From Sphingobacterium sp. lm-10 (GTDB lineage: Bacteria; Bacteroidota; Bacteroidia; Sphingobacteriales; Sphingobacteriaceae): 64,000 nt of DNA. The notes under the pieces are model-generated. The model was given only the letters and a program-made list of their open reading frames with translations. It had not been told where the DNA came from and searched no databases. The stretch spans positions 496,001-560,000 of the forward strand of contig NZ_JAMJWC010000002.1 in the NCBI RefSeq assembly GCF_023554555.1, written 5' to 3'. This document shows, piece by piece, positions 45,690 through 53,418 of this stretch (the first letter of the stretch is position 1; every line of letters starts with the position of its first letter). A program made the translations under genes and the position numbers.

Positions 45690-47576
45690 ATGTCAACTAC
45701 AGTTATATCGCACGGCGCAGCAGATCACGATTCTCACGATCATCACCATCATCATGAGACGTTCTTGACTAAATATGTATTTAGCCAGGATCACAAGATG
45801 ATTGCTAAGCAGTTCTTGATTACCGGTATCATCATGGCCGTATTTGCTATGATTCTATCCATCTTGTTTCGTATACAATTGGCTTGGCCAGATGCAGAGT
45901 TCCCAATCTTGGAGGTTTTCCTAGGTAAATGGGCTGAAGGGGGGCGTATTAAAGCCGATTTCTTCCTGTCTTTGGTAACGATTCACGGTACCATGATGGT
46001 ATTCTTTGTATTAACGGCTGGCTTGTCGGGTACATTTTCGAACTTATTAATCCCATATCAGATTGGTGCACGTGATATGGCATCTCCATTGATGAACATG
46101 CTTTCTTACTGGTTCTTCTTTGTGGCCTGTGTGATTATGATTGCATCTTTCTTTGTAGAGTCGGGACCTGCATCTGCTGGTTGGACCATCTATCCGCCAT
46201 TATCTGCCGTACCTACCGCAATTTCTGGTTCAGGTCTTGGTATGACGTTGTGGTTAGCTAGTATGGTGCTTTTCATTGCATCGCAGGTATTAGGTGGTAC
46301 AAACTATGTGAGTACAATCTTAAACATGCGTACAAAAGGAATGGATTTGTGGAAAATGCCATTAACTATCTGGGCTTTTTTCCTGACTGCTATTGTAGGT
46401 TTGTTATCATTCCCGGTACTGGTTTCTGCCGTTGTGCTACTGATCTTCGATAGATCTGCGGGTACTTCTTTCTACTTATCTGATTTAGTAGTTGGTGGCC
46501 AGATCTTACCGAACGAAGGAGGTTCTCCAATCTTATTCCAACACTTATTCTGGTTCTTAGGTCACCCTGAGGTTTATATCGTAGTAATGCCTGCATTAGG
46601 ATTAACTTCGGAAGTAATTTCTACTAATGCGCGTAAACCAATCTTTGGTTACCATGCGATGGTATACTCTCTAGTAGGTATTACAGTACTATCTTTCATC
46701 GTATGGGGTCACCATATGTTTGTAACGGGTATGAGTCCTTTCTTAGGGGGTGTTTTTATGATCACAACGTTAATCATTGCGGTACCATCTGCTGTAAAAG
46801 CATTTAACTATATCGCTACATTGTGGCGTGGTAACATACGATTTACCCCAGCGATGCTGTTTGCCATTGGTATGGTATCCTTCTTCGTGTCTGGTGGTGT
46901 TACGGGTATCTTCTTAGGTAATGCTGCATTAGACATCAACCTGCACGATACCTACTTCGTAGTAGCTCACTTCCACTTGGTAATGGGATCTGCTTCGATT
47001 TTCGGAATGCTTTGTGGTGTGTACCACTGGTATCCGAAAATGTTTGGTCGTATGATGGACGAGCGTTTGGGCTACCTACACTTCTGGGTTACTTTTGTCG
47101 GTGCCTACATGGTATTCTTCCCAATGCACTTTATGGGTATTGATGGTGTACCACGTCGTTACTATTCATTTACGGAGTTTCCTTTCATGGAAAAGTGGGT
47201 TTCTGTCAATATTTTGGTTACCTGGGCGGCGATCATCGCTGCATTAGGGCAAGTAGCTTTCCTATGGAACTTCTTTTCTTCCATCTGGTTAGGAAAACGC
47301 GCTCCTCAGAATCCTTGGAACTCTAACACATTAGAGTGGACTACACCGGTGGAGCATTTTCATGGCAACTGGCCAGGAGAAATTCCTGCAGTATACCGTT
47401 GGCCATATGATTATTCTAAGCCAGGTCATGATGAAGATTTCATTCCTCAACATATTCCGTATTCGCAAACAATGAGCTCTAACCAGCTACATGACTTCGA
47501 GGGCGATGAAGAGGCGATCCGTATCCAGAAAGCCTGGAACACGGAGAATAATCGCGAAGAAACGATAATACACTAA
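45690..47576 (+). CDS. coxA: Cytochrome c oxidase subunit I
   Basis: Catalytic subunit of the heme-copper oxidase (aa3/A-family), 628 residues, 12 TM helices. Heme- and CuB-binding histidines are in TIHGTMMVFF, FWFLGHPEVYIVVMP (the His-Tyr crosslink pair), VWGHHMFVTGM and VAHFHLVMG. The proton-channel Asp/Asn residues look conserved. The N-terminus begins with a run rich in His (HGAADHDSHDHHHHHE), outside the usual family start. The gene follows coxB by 26 nt. Confidence 0.96.
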   Translation: MSTTVISHGAADHDSHDHHHHHETFLTKYVFSQDHKMIAKQFLITGIIMAVFAMILSILFRIQLAWPDAEFPILEVFLGKWAEGGRIKADFFLSLVTIHGTMMVFFVLTAGLSGTFSNLLIPYQIGARDMASPLMNMLSYWFFFVACVIMIASFFVESGPASAGWTIYPPLSAVPTAISGSGLGMTLWLASMVLFIASQVLGGTNYVSTILNMRTKGMDLWKMPLTIWAFFLTAIVGLLSFPVLVSAVVLLIFDRSAGTSFYLSDLVVGGQILPNEGGSPILFQHLFWFLGHPEVYIVVMPALGLTSEVISTNARKPIFGYHAMVYSLVGITVLSFIVWGHHMFVTGMSPFLGGVFMITTLIIAVPSAVKAFNYIATLWRGNIRFTPAMLFAIGMVSFFVSGGVTGIFLGNAALDINLHDTYFVVAHFHLVMGSASIFGMLCGVYHWYPKMFGRMMDERLGYLHFWVTFVGAYMVFFPMHFMGIDGVPRRYYSFTEFPFMEKWVSVNILVTWAAIIAALGQVAFLWNFFSSIWLGKRAPQNPWNSNTLEWTTPVEHFHGNWPGEIPAVYRWPYDYSKPGHDEDFIPQHIPYSQTMSSNQLHDFEGDEEAIRIQKAWNTENNREETIIH

Positions 47577-47581
47577 AGAAT

Positions 47582-47618
47582 ATTTAGCCTGAAGCGGATT
47601 AAATGCTCCAGGCTAAAT
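47582..47618. terminator. Hairpin between coxA and ctaA
   Basis: ATTTAGCCTGAAGC pairs with GCTCCAGGCTAAAT with one mismatch. It starts 5 nt after the coxA stop and has no T run, so it may be a partial terminator or a processing/stability element that separates core subunits from assembly genes. Confidence 0.5.
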
Positions 47619-47646
47619 ATCTTCGATTACACCACGACTACTTAGG

Positions 47647-48690
47647 ATGTATCCTACCACTGAAAGACGATTTGTTATTGCCAATAGGATCACAATAATC
47701 TTTTTGTTTTTGGTCATCGCGGCAGGAGGCATTGTGAGAAGCACGGGGTCAGGAATGGGTTGCCCGGATTGGCCAAAATGTTTTAACCGCGTCATACCTC
47801 CTACAGATATATCGCAATTACCAGAAGGGTATGAGCAGCAGTATATTGAGGGAAGGAAGAAGAAGAACGAGCGATTTGCCAACACGGTACAGCGCTTTGG
47901 CTTTCATAAAGAGGCGGAGCAAATTCGTACCGACCTATCCATATTAGTGCATGAAGAGTTCAATGCAGCCAAAACCTGGACAGAATATATCAATCGGTTA
48001 GTCGGTGTTATTGTTGGTTTTTGTATGCTAGCGACAGCATTTTTCTCGTTACAGTATAGAGAAACAAAACCTGCCATTGCGATATGGAGTGTTCTTAATC
48101 TTTTTGTTGTCGTTATTCAGGCCTGGTTAGGTTCTATAGTAGTTTCTACCAATCTTATGCCTTGGGTCATTACGATTCACATGGTGTTGGCATTGATCAT
48201 CTTAGCTATTGCGATTTATACCTTCTATCTGGCTACGACTAGGCGAAATAGCGTCTTGCTTGTCAATAATGGATCTGCTGGAATAAAATGGCTCTCTCTG
48301 CTTTCCCTGTTAGTTTTGTTCATACAGATTATTTTGGGAACAGAGGTACGGGAGTTGGTAGATGTACTACGCGGGCAAGGAGTGGTACGTAGTGGATGGA
48401 TAGATGCGATCGGCACGGCATATGATAATCACCGAATACTTGGTTATGTAACATTCGGAATTACCATAGTAGTATGCTGGATGGTGAGAAATAAGTTTAG
48501 CGTAAATAATATTCAAAGCAAGTTTGCTTTGATCATACTAATATTGGCAGTCATACAAATGGGTTCTGGCATTGTGCTGGCTCGTTTTGCATTACCGCCG
48601 TATATGCAGACAACGCATCTTGTAGTGGCCAGCCTTTTCTTTGGTGCGCAGTATTACTTGATGTTGTTGATGACGAAAGCAAAACTATGA
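47647..48690 (+). CDS. ctaA: Heme A synthase (CtaA/COX15)
   Basis: Oxidises the C8 methyl group of heme O to make heme A for CoxA. The 347-residue protein has eight TM helices and the conserved histidine motifs seen in the family: LVHEEFNAAKTWTEYINR (first His), WVITIHMVLAL, DNHRILGYVTF and QTTHLVVASLFFGAQ. It starts 70 nt after coxA, beyond the hairpin. With cyoE it forms the heme-modifying part of the cluster. Confidence 0.95.
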   Translation: MYPTTERRFVIANRITIIFLFLVIAAGGIVRSTGSGMGCPDWPKCFNRVIPPTDISQLPEGYEQQYIEGRKKKNERFANTVQRFGFHKEAEQIRTDLSILVHEEFNAAKTWTEYINRLVGVIVGFCMLATAFFSLQYRETKPAIAIWSVLNLFVVVIQAWLGSIVVSTNLMPWVITIHMVLALIILAIAIYTFYLATTRRNSVLLVNNGSAGIKWLSLLSLLVLFIQIILGTEVRELVDVLRGQGVVRSGWIDAIGTAYDNHRILGYVTFGITIVVCWMVRNKFSVNNIQSKFALIILILAVIQMGSGIVLARFALPPYMQTTHLVVASLFFGAQYYLMLLMTKAKL

Positions 48691-48713
48691 CGTGTATATT
48701 ACATGTATTAAGG

Positions 48714-48721
48714 TAGTTTTG
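48714..48721 (+). promoter_or_regulatory. Candidate internal -7 box upstream of cyoE
   Basis: TAGTTTTG fits TAnnTTTG, 25 nt before the cyoE ATG. It would allow the assembly genes to be expressed separately. Confidence 0.35.
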
Positions 48722-48746
48722 CGTCGAATTAATTTGATGATGATCC

Positions 48747-49652
48747 ATGGGGACGTTTATTTCGGATTTTAATAAGCTTGTCAAGTTGAGGTTGACGTTA
48801 ACCGTTGTGTTTTCGGCCTCGATTTCGTTTTTGATTGGTGCTGTACAACAAAGCAACATTATCTGGACGAACTGGCTATTGTTGACTTTAGGAGGCTTTT
48901 TGGTTACTGGAGCAGCAAATGGCTTTAATGAGATCATTGAGAAAGATCTTGATAAGCTGATGGAACGCACGAAAGATCGTCCGCTTCCAGCAGGAAGAAT
49001 GACTAACGGTCAGGCATTAGTGCTGAGTGTATTTATGGGTATTACGGGTACATTAGTATTGGTAGAGCTCAATTTCATTGCCGGATTACTGTCTGTGTTT
49101 TCGATCTTCTTGTATGCATTTGTGTATACGCCTTTAAAGCAAAAGTCGCCCATCGCAGTTTTTGTCGGAGCATTTCCGGGGGCTTTGCCACCACTAATTG
49201 GCTATTATGCCGCATTTGAATCCGCAGGATTTGGTTTGGCATACAGTGCGGTTAGTGAATCGGCAGTAGTGATTACACCGCTTGTGCTCTTTGTTATTCA
49301 GTTTGTATGGCAGTTTCCGCATTTCTGGGCCATTGCTTGGGTAGCTGATGAGGATTATAAGCGAGCAGGATTTCGATTGTTGCCTACTACACGGAAAGAT
49401 AAGGCGTCAGCTTGGCTACTGTTCCTATCCTGCATTGCTATGATTCCGGTAGGTTTCTTACCCATGTATTATGGCTTCGGAGGTTGGATTTTTACCATTG
49501 TGGCACTCCTCGGCGGATTGTTATTCACCTGGTATGGTTACCAGCACATACAATCTCCACAAGATACCACCGCGCGTAAGATTATGTTTACGTCTTTCGC
49601 ATATTTACCGATCTTACAGATCGTTTTATTATTGGATTTTATACCCTTTTAG
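48747..49652 (+). CDS. cyoE: Protoheme IX farnesyltransferase (heme O synthase)
   Basis: UbiA-family prenyltransferase that makes heme O from heme B and farnesyl diphosphate. The 301-residue protein has about nine TM helices and the conserved site NGFNEIIEKDLDKLMERTKDRPL with the acidic D-x3-D region. Its product is the substrate of CtaA encoded just upstream. It is 6 nt before the first subunit III gene. Confidence 0.95.
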   Translation: MGTFISDFNKLVKLRLTLTVVFSASISFLIGAVQQSNIIWTNWLLLTLGGFLVTGAANGFNEIIEKDLDKLMERTKDRPLPAGRMTNGQALVLSVFMGITGTLVLVELNFIAGLLSVFSIFLYAFVYTPLKQKSPIAVFVGAFPGALPPLIGYYAAFESAGFGLAYSAVSESAVVITPLVLFVIQFVWQFPHFWAIAWVADEDYKRAGFRLLPTTRKDKASAWLLFLSCIAMIPVGFLPMYYGFGGWIFTIVALLGGLLFTWYGYQHIQSPQDTTARKIMFTSFAYLPILQIVLLLDFIPF

Positions 49653-49658
49653 GAAGGA

Positions 49659-50243
49659 ATGGATAGGATGATGGATAGCAATGAGCAATTACTTCAGTCT
49701 CGCAAAGCCAAAAAATTTAATCTTTGGCTAGGCATGATTGGTATGTTCATGATGTTTGCCGCACTTTCGAGCGGATTCATCGTGTACACGGCAAGTGGTA
49801 TAGATAAAGGGATCAAGACGATCTTACCGCACGCATTTATATATAGTACAGTAGCGATTGTGTTGAGTAGTGTGGCAGTGCACTTCGCATACACCGCATC
49901 TAGAGTAGGGCAGATCGGTCGCCAAAAGATATTTTTACTGGTTACGATCGCATTAGGAATTGTTTTCTTCGTATCACAATTAAATGCCTGGTCTACTTTA
50001 ATCGATCGTGGAATCTACTTTCAGAACCCCAACGCTTCGCAGTCGTTTATCTATGTGTTCACTTGGTTACACCTGATGCACATTATTGCTGGTGTGATCG
50101 TTTTATTAAGATGTTATATAGGGGCTGTAAAACGCATACCCTTAGATAAAAACCAATATAGGATGGAATTAGCCACTATTTTTTGGCATTTTCTTGATCT
50201 ATTGTGGATTTATATTTATGTTTTCTTACTTTTGAATCAATAA
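49659..50243 (+). CDS. Cytochrome c oxidase subunit III-like, short form
   Basis: A 194-residue member of the heme-copper oxidase subunit III family with five TM helices, shorter than classical subunit III. Recognisable parts are FNLWLGMIGMFMMFAALSSGF, WSTLIDRGIYF, FTWLHLMHIIAGV and the C-terminal WHFLDLLWIYIYVFL. Bacteroidota clusters usually carry two such genes in tandem. Starts at 49668 or 49671 are also possible. The partner gene follows after 9 nt. Confidence 0.92.
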   Translation: MDRMMDSNEQLLQSRKAKKFNLWLGMIGMFMMFAALSSGFIVYTASGIDKGIKTILPHAFIYSTVAIVLSSVAVHFAYTASRVGQIGRQKIFLLVTIALGIVFFVSQLNAWSTLIDRGIYFQNPNASQSFIYVFTWLHLMHIIAGVIVLLRCYIGAVKRIPLDKNQYRMELATIFWHFLDLLWIYIYVFLLLNQ

Positions 50244-50252
50244 AACTAAACA

Positions 50253-50993
50253 ATGAGTACAACGACTGTATCGCAATTGGATAAGGTTAAAGACGGACCT
50301 TGGAGTGGTGGTAAATCACCGTGGAACTTGGAATACGGAAAGATCATGATGTGGTTTTTCTTAGTATCCGATGCGTTCACATTTTCTGCGTTCTTAATTT
50401 ATTATGGAGCTCAGAAGTTCGCTAATGCAACTTGGATTGATCCTGATAAGGTTTTTCAATCTATCCCGGGTATCGCCGAAACTGGTCAGCCATTGGTATT
50501 TGTCGGTATCATGACCTTTATTTTAATTATGTCTTCTGTTACAATGGTATTAGCAGTAGATGCTGGTCATCGTAATGATCGCAATGCCGTTATAAAATGG
50601 ATGTTGTGGACGATCTTAGGAGGTTTAATGTTCGTAGGCTGTCAGGCGATTGAGTGGACTCACTTACATCATGAAGGTTTCTGGTTTGGTCGCAATCCTG
50701 CTACTGGTTTAGAAGGTGAAACGGCTATCGTTGAAGCATTAAAGCCTTATTTCACTGGAGAAATATCTTATACAGCTGCTTTGCAGTTTTCCAACTTATT
50801 CTTCACCATCACTGGTTTTCACGGTTTCCACGTGTCGATAGGTATATTGCTAAATATCATCATTCTTTGCATGACACTAAATAATACTTTTGAGCGTCGC
50901 GGAACCTATTTGATGGTAGAAAAGGTAGGTTTATACTGGCACTTTGTGGATTTGGTATGGGTATTCGTATTTACGTTCTTCTACCTTATCTGA
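50253..50993 (+). CDS. ctaE: Cytochrome c oxidase subunit III
   Basis: A 246-residue subunit III with five to six TM helices, longer than its upstream neighbour. Family parts are KIMMWFFLVSDAFTFSAFLIYYG, the GCQAIEWTHLHHEGF segment, FTITGFHGFHVSIG and WHFVDLVWVFVFTFFYL. The tandem arrangement suggests an ancient duplication, with each copy packing on CoxA or one serving as a structural extension. Confidence 0.94.
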   Translation: MSTTTVSQLDKVKDGPWSGGKSPWNLEYGKIMMWFFLVSDAFTFSAFLIYYGAQKFANATWIDPDKVFQSIPGIAETGQPLVFVGIMTFILIMSSVTMVLAVDAGHRNDRNAVIKWMLWTILGGLMFVGCQAIEWTHLHHEGFWFGRNPATGLEGETAIVEALKPYFTGEISYTAALQFSNLFFTITGFHGFHVSIGILLNIIILCMTLNNTFERRGTYLMVEKVGLYWHFVDLVWVFVFTFFYLI

Positions 50994-51029
50994 TTTATTT
51001 AATAATTATCCTGTAATACAACATATACG

Positions 51030-51407
51030 ATGTCTAATCACGATCATACAGCAACAGCACACCACGAAGAGCACCATGAAACTATGGGGGCCAAGAAGAT
51101 CTGGTCTGTATTTTTTGTCTTGCTGGCACTAACGGCACTTGAGTTCTTAATCGCGCTTGGTTTTGTACACCACTGGCAGATTATTGAGAAAGGGATGTTT
51201 GTCAATACTATTTACATCTTGCTTACTTTATTAAAAGCATATTATATTGTTGCGTTCTTTATGCACTTAAAATTCGAGAAATCGAGTTTTATCGTGTGTA
51301 GCTCAATAGTATTTATATTCATTGCTTATTTTATTGTGCTGATGCTTGTTGAGGGCAACTTCTTATCCGGAGCGCTGCAATCACATGCGATTTATCCGAA
51401 CAATTAA
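51030..51407 (+). CDS. Cytochrome c oxidase subunit IV family protein
   Basis: A 125-residue, three-TM protein of the caa3/cbb3-type subunit IV family (PF03626 type). The N-terminal tail is histidine-rich (SNHDHTATAHHEEHHE). TM helices are about 26-46, 57-80 and 86-108. It stabilises the oxidase in other bacteria. Followed after 16 nt by the SCO-like gene. Confidence 0.9.
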   Translation: MSNHDHTATAHHEEHHETMGAKKIWSVFFVLLALTALEFLIALGFVHHWQIIEKGMFVNTIYILLTLLKAYYIVAFFMHLKFEKSSFIVCSSIVFIFIAYFIVLMLVEGNFLSGALQSHAIYPNN

Positions 51408-51423
51408 TATAATTGAAACATAG

Positions 51424-52146
51424 ATGAATCCAGTTATTCGTCCAATGAAGTTTTCGAAAATTATAATCCTGGCCATTGTACTCTTTGTGCCGGGATTTTT
51501 ATATTTATTGATGGAGAACTTGGGTCGGCATGAGTATGTCAAATTGCCGATTTACGGACAGAAATCATTGTCTGGAGAGATGCGTCGTGTGATGGGGCGT
51601 GAAGTGCCAGACACCCTATATCATCAATTGAAACCGCTGCAGTTGACCAACTGGGATGGGCGGCCGGTTTCCTGGATGCAAAGCGACTCTATTATCAGTG
51701 TAGCACACTTGATTTATAATGCAGACTCTGCCTTTTCGGATATTGCGTTGGATTATATGGATCGCCTTGCGACTAAGTTCGCTAGTAAAACTAGCGTACA
51801 CCTGTATTCTATCACCGTGGATCCAAACGACAACGTAGCAGTACTGCAGAAGATGGCCAATCGTTTCGGCGATCTTGAGCGGCGCAAATGGCATATTGTA
51901 GGTAATCCATCAATCGATATGCTTCAATATGCTAGAGAACAAATGCTATTGAATGCCAGTCGGGATACGAAAGACTCCACCAAGTTTCTGATTGATGATC
52001 AGATTATCCTCATTGATGGCAAGCACCGCATTCGCGGCTTCTATCCACTTAGTCAGCATACGGAGTTAAAAAGGTTAGAAGATGAGATCAAATTGCAATT
52101 AGTAGAAGAAGTAAGAGATAACCCCATGCGGGTAGAAAAAAGTTAG
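51424..52146 (+). CDS. SCO1/SenC-like protein lacking all cysteines
   Basis: A 240-residue membrane-anchored thioredoxin-fold protein (TM about 11-31) in the place where oxidase clusters carry the SCO copper chaperone. The fold elements are present (ITVDPNDNVAVLQKMANRFGD, RKWHIVGN, IILIDGKHRIRGFYPLS), and spacing fits SCO. However, the metal motif CxxxC is absent: the corresponding stretch reads VAHLIYNADSAFSD, and the whole protein contains no cysteine. The usual third ligand, a His before the LID strand, reads DDQ. It is therefore unlikely to bind copper in the normal way. An alternative start at M8 exists. Confidence 0.85.
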   Translation: MNPVIRPMKFSKIIILAIVLFVPGFLYLLMENLGRHEYVKLPIYGQKSLSGEMRRVMGREVPDTLYHQLKPLQLTNWDGRPVSWMQSDSIISVAHLIYNADSAFSDIALDYMDRLATKFASKTSVHLYSITVDPNDNVAVLQKMANRFGDLERRKWHIVGNPSIDMLQYAREQMLLNASRDTKDSTKFLIDDQIILIDGKHRIRGFYPLSQHTELKRLEDEIKLQLVEEVRDNPMRVEKS

Positions 52147-52152
52147 GTTATT

Positions 52153-52695
52153 ATGGCAATGACTGCGGAAGAGAAAAAATATAAGGGTATTATATGGACC
52201 TTATCTATTGTGATACCCATTGCGGTAGCAATATTGTTTGGCGTCAATCTACAGAAATTAGGTTACGACGTGGAGCCATTGAGCTTTTTGCCTCCCATCT
52301 ATGCCAGCATCAATGGCTTGACGGCCATCTTATTGGTATGGGCCGTATCTGCCATTAAAAAGGGCAACGTAAAATTGCATGAAAATCTCATTAAGGTTTG
52401 TATACTATGCTCCTCTCTATTCCTGGTGATGTATGTGGCTTATCACATGACCTCTGTATCTACGCCATATGGTGGTGAAGGTTTTATCCGTGCCCTTTAC
52501 TTTTTTATCCTAATTAGTCATATTTTACTATCTATCATCATCATTCCGTTTGTACTGTTTACCTTTGTACGTGGGATTGCTGGCGCTTACGAACGCCACA
52601 AACGGCTGGCGCGGATCACGTATCCAATGTGGTTGTATGTAGCAGTTACCGGTGTGATTGTATATTGGATGATTTCGCCGTACTACACGCACTAA
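52153..52695 (+). CDS. DUF420 membrane protein, oxidase-associated
   Basis: A 180-residue protein with five TM helices of the DUF420 family, which is often encoded with caa3-type oxidases and includes factors proposed to help oxidase assembly. Conserved histidines are in VKLHENLIKV, YVAYHMTSVSTPYGG and FFILISHILLS. It starts 6 nt after the SCO-like gene and is the last gene of the respiratory cluster. Confidence 0.88.
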   Translation: MAMTAEEKKYKGIIWTLSIVIPIAVAILFGVNLQKLGYDVEPLSFLPPIYASINGLTAILLVWAVSAIKKGNVKLHENLIKVCILCSSLFLVMYVAYHMTSVSTPYGGEGFIRALYFFILISHILLSIIIIPFVLFTFVRGIAGAYERHKRLARITYPMWLYVAVTGVIVYWMISPYYTH

Positions 52696-52795
52696 GGGAA
52701 TTCGATTGAGGGCAGGCTCTGCGTACTAAAAGCTTGATGACAATGATGATTTTCCCATCATCCATCATGCAACTTCACATTTAAAGTAATAGGCG

Positions 52796-53257
52796 ATGAA
52801 AAAAGTATGGATTTATCAGGCTAACCGGTTCTTTACCTTAGCCGAAGAAGCACAAGCACTTTCTGTTTTGCAACAATTCGTCCAAAGCTGGACCGCACAT
52901 GGCGATCAGCTGGCAGGCACTGCCAAAATTTATCACCATCTTTTTATTGTATTAGAAGTCGATGAATCCGTCGCCAATGTAACCGGATGTTCGGTAGATA
53001 AGTCCGTTCACCTATTAAAACGGTTAGAGCAAGAACTGAATATTGGCTTGTTTGACCGACTGATGGTGGCGTACCGCGATGCAGCGGGTACTGTACAGTT
53101 AGTATCACGTAGTAATTTTGCGCAGCTAGTCAAAGATGGTCAGGTATCATCAGACACGATTGTATTCAACAATCTGTTGGCTTCTGGCGAAGCGTTTCCA
53201 ACTCAATGGGAATTGCCCTTTAAAGAAAGCTGGCACGCTCAGGCTTTTGTAATATAA
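52796..53257 (+). CDS. Conserved protein of unknown function (often mislabelled ABC transporter ATPase)
   Basis: A 153-residue soluble protein found, by recollection, across Bacteroidota and frequently labelled as an ABC transporter ATPase. No Walker A, Walker B or signature motif is present here, so that name is unsupported. The recognisable core is GCSVDKSVHLLKRLEQELNIGLFDRLMVAYRD. It ends AQAFVI. The last 16 bases of the gene are repeated at 58563, beyond the SusC/SusD pair. Confidence 0.8.
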   Translation: MKKVWIYQANRFFTLAEEAQALSVLQQFVQSWTAHGDQLAGTAKIYHHLFIVLEVDESVANVTGCSVDKSVHLLKRLEQELNIGLFDRLMVAYRDAAGTVQLVSRSNFAQLVKDGQVSSDTIVFNNLLASGEAFPTQWELPFKESWHAQAFVI

Positions 53258-53258
53258 T
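53242..53258. repeat. Left 17-bp direct repeat at gene 3' end
   Basis: GGCTTTTGTAATATAAT, covering the end of the upstream gene and its stop codon, is identical to 58563-58579. Confidence 0.8.
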
Positions 53259-53358
53259 AAGTCAAAATAGTTATTTTTTTCCTTTCACGATATCGATTTC
53301 GCTATTTAGGCAATCGATTGCGTTGAGTTTTATTATAGTTCTATGCATGATGTTTAAT

Positions 53359-53366
53359 TATGTTTG
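53359..53366 (+). promoter_or_regulatory. Candidate -7 box upstream of susC
   Basis: TATGTTTG fits TAnnTTTG, 52 nt before the susC ATG. A 12-bp palindrome GCAATCGATTGC lies at 53310-53321, about 40-50 nt upstream of the box; palindromes of that length occur by chance at this window size. Confidence 0.38.
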
Positions 53367-53418
53367 GGTTAATATCGCATGATGATGTGCGTATCAATTT
53401 AACCTAAAACCTAAAACT

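Noticed and set aside
53310-53321. 12-bp perfect palindrome GCAATCGATTGC upstream of susC as an operator
   Set aside because: About sixteen palindromes of this length are expected by chance in 64 kb, and no regulator is adjacent.
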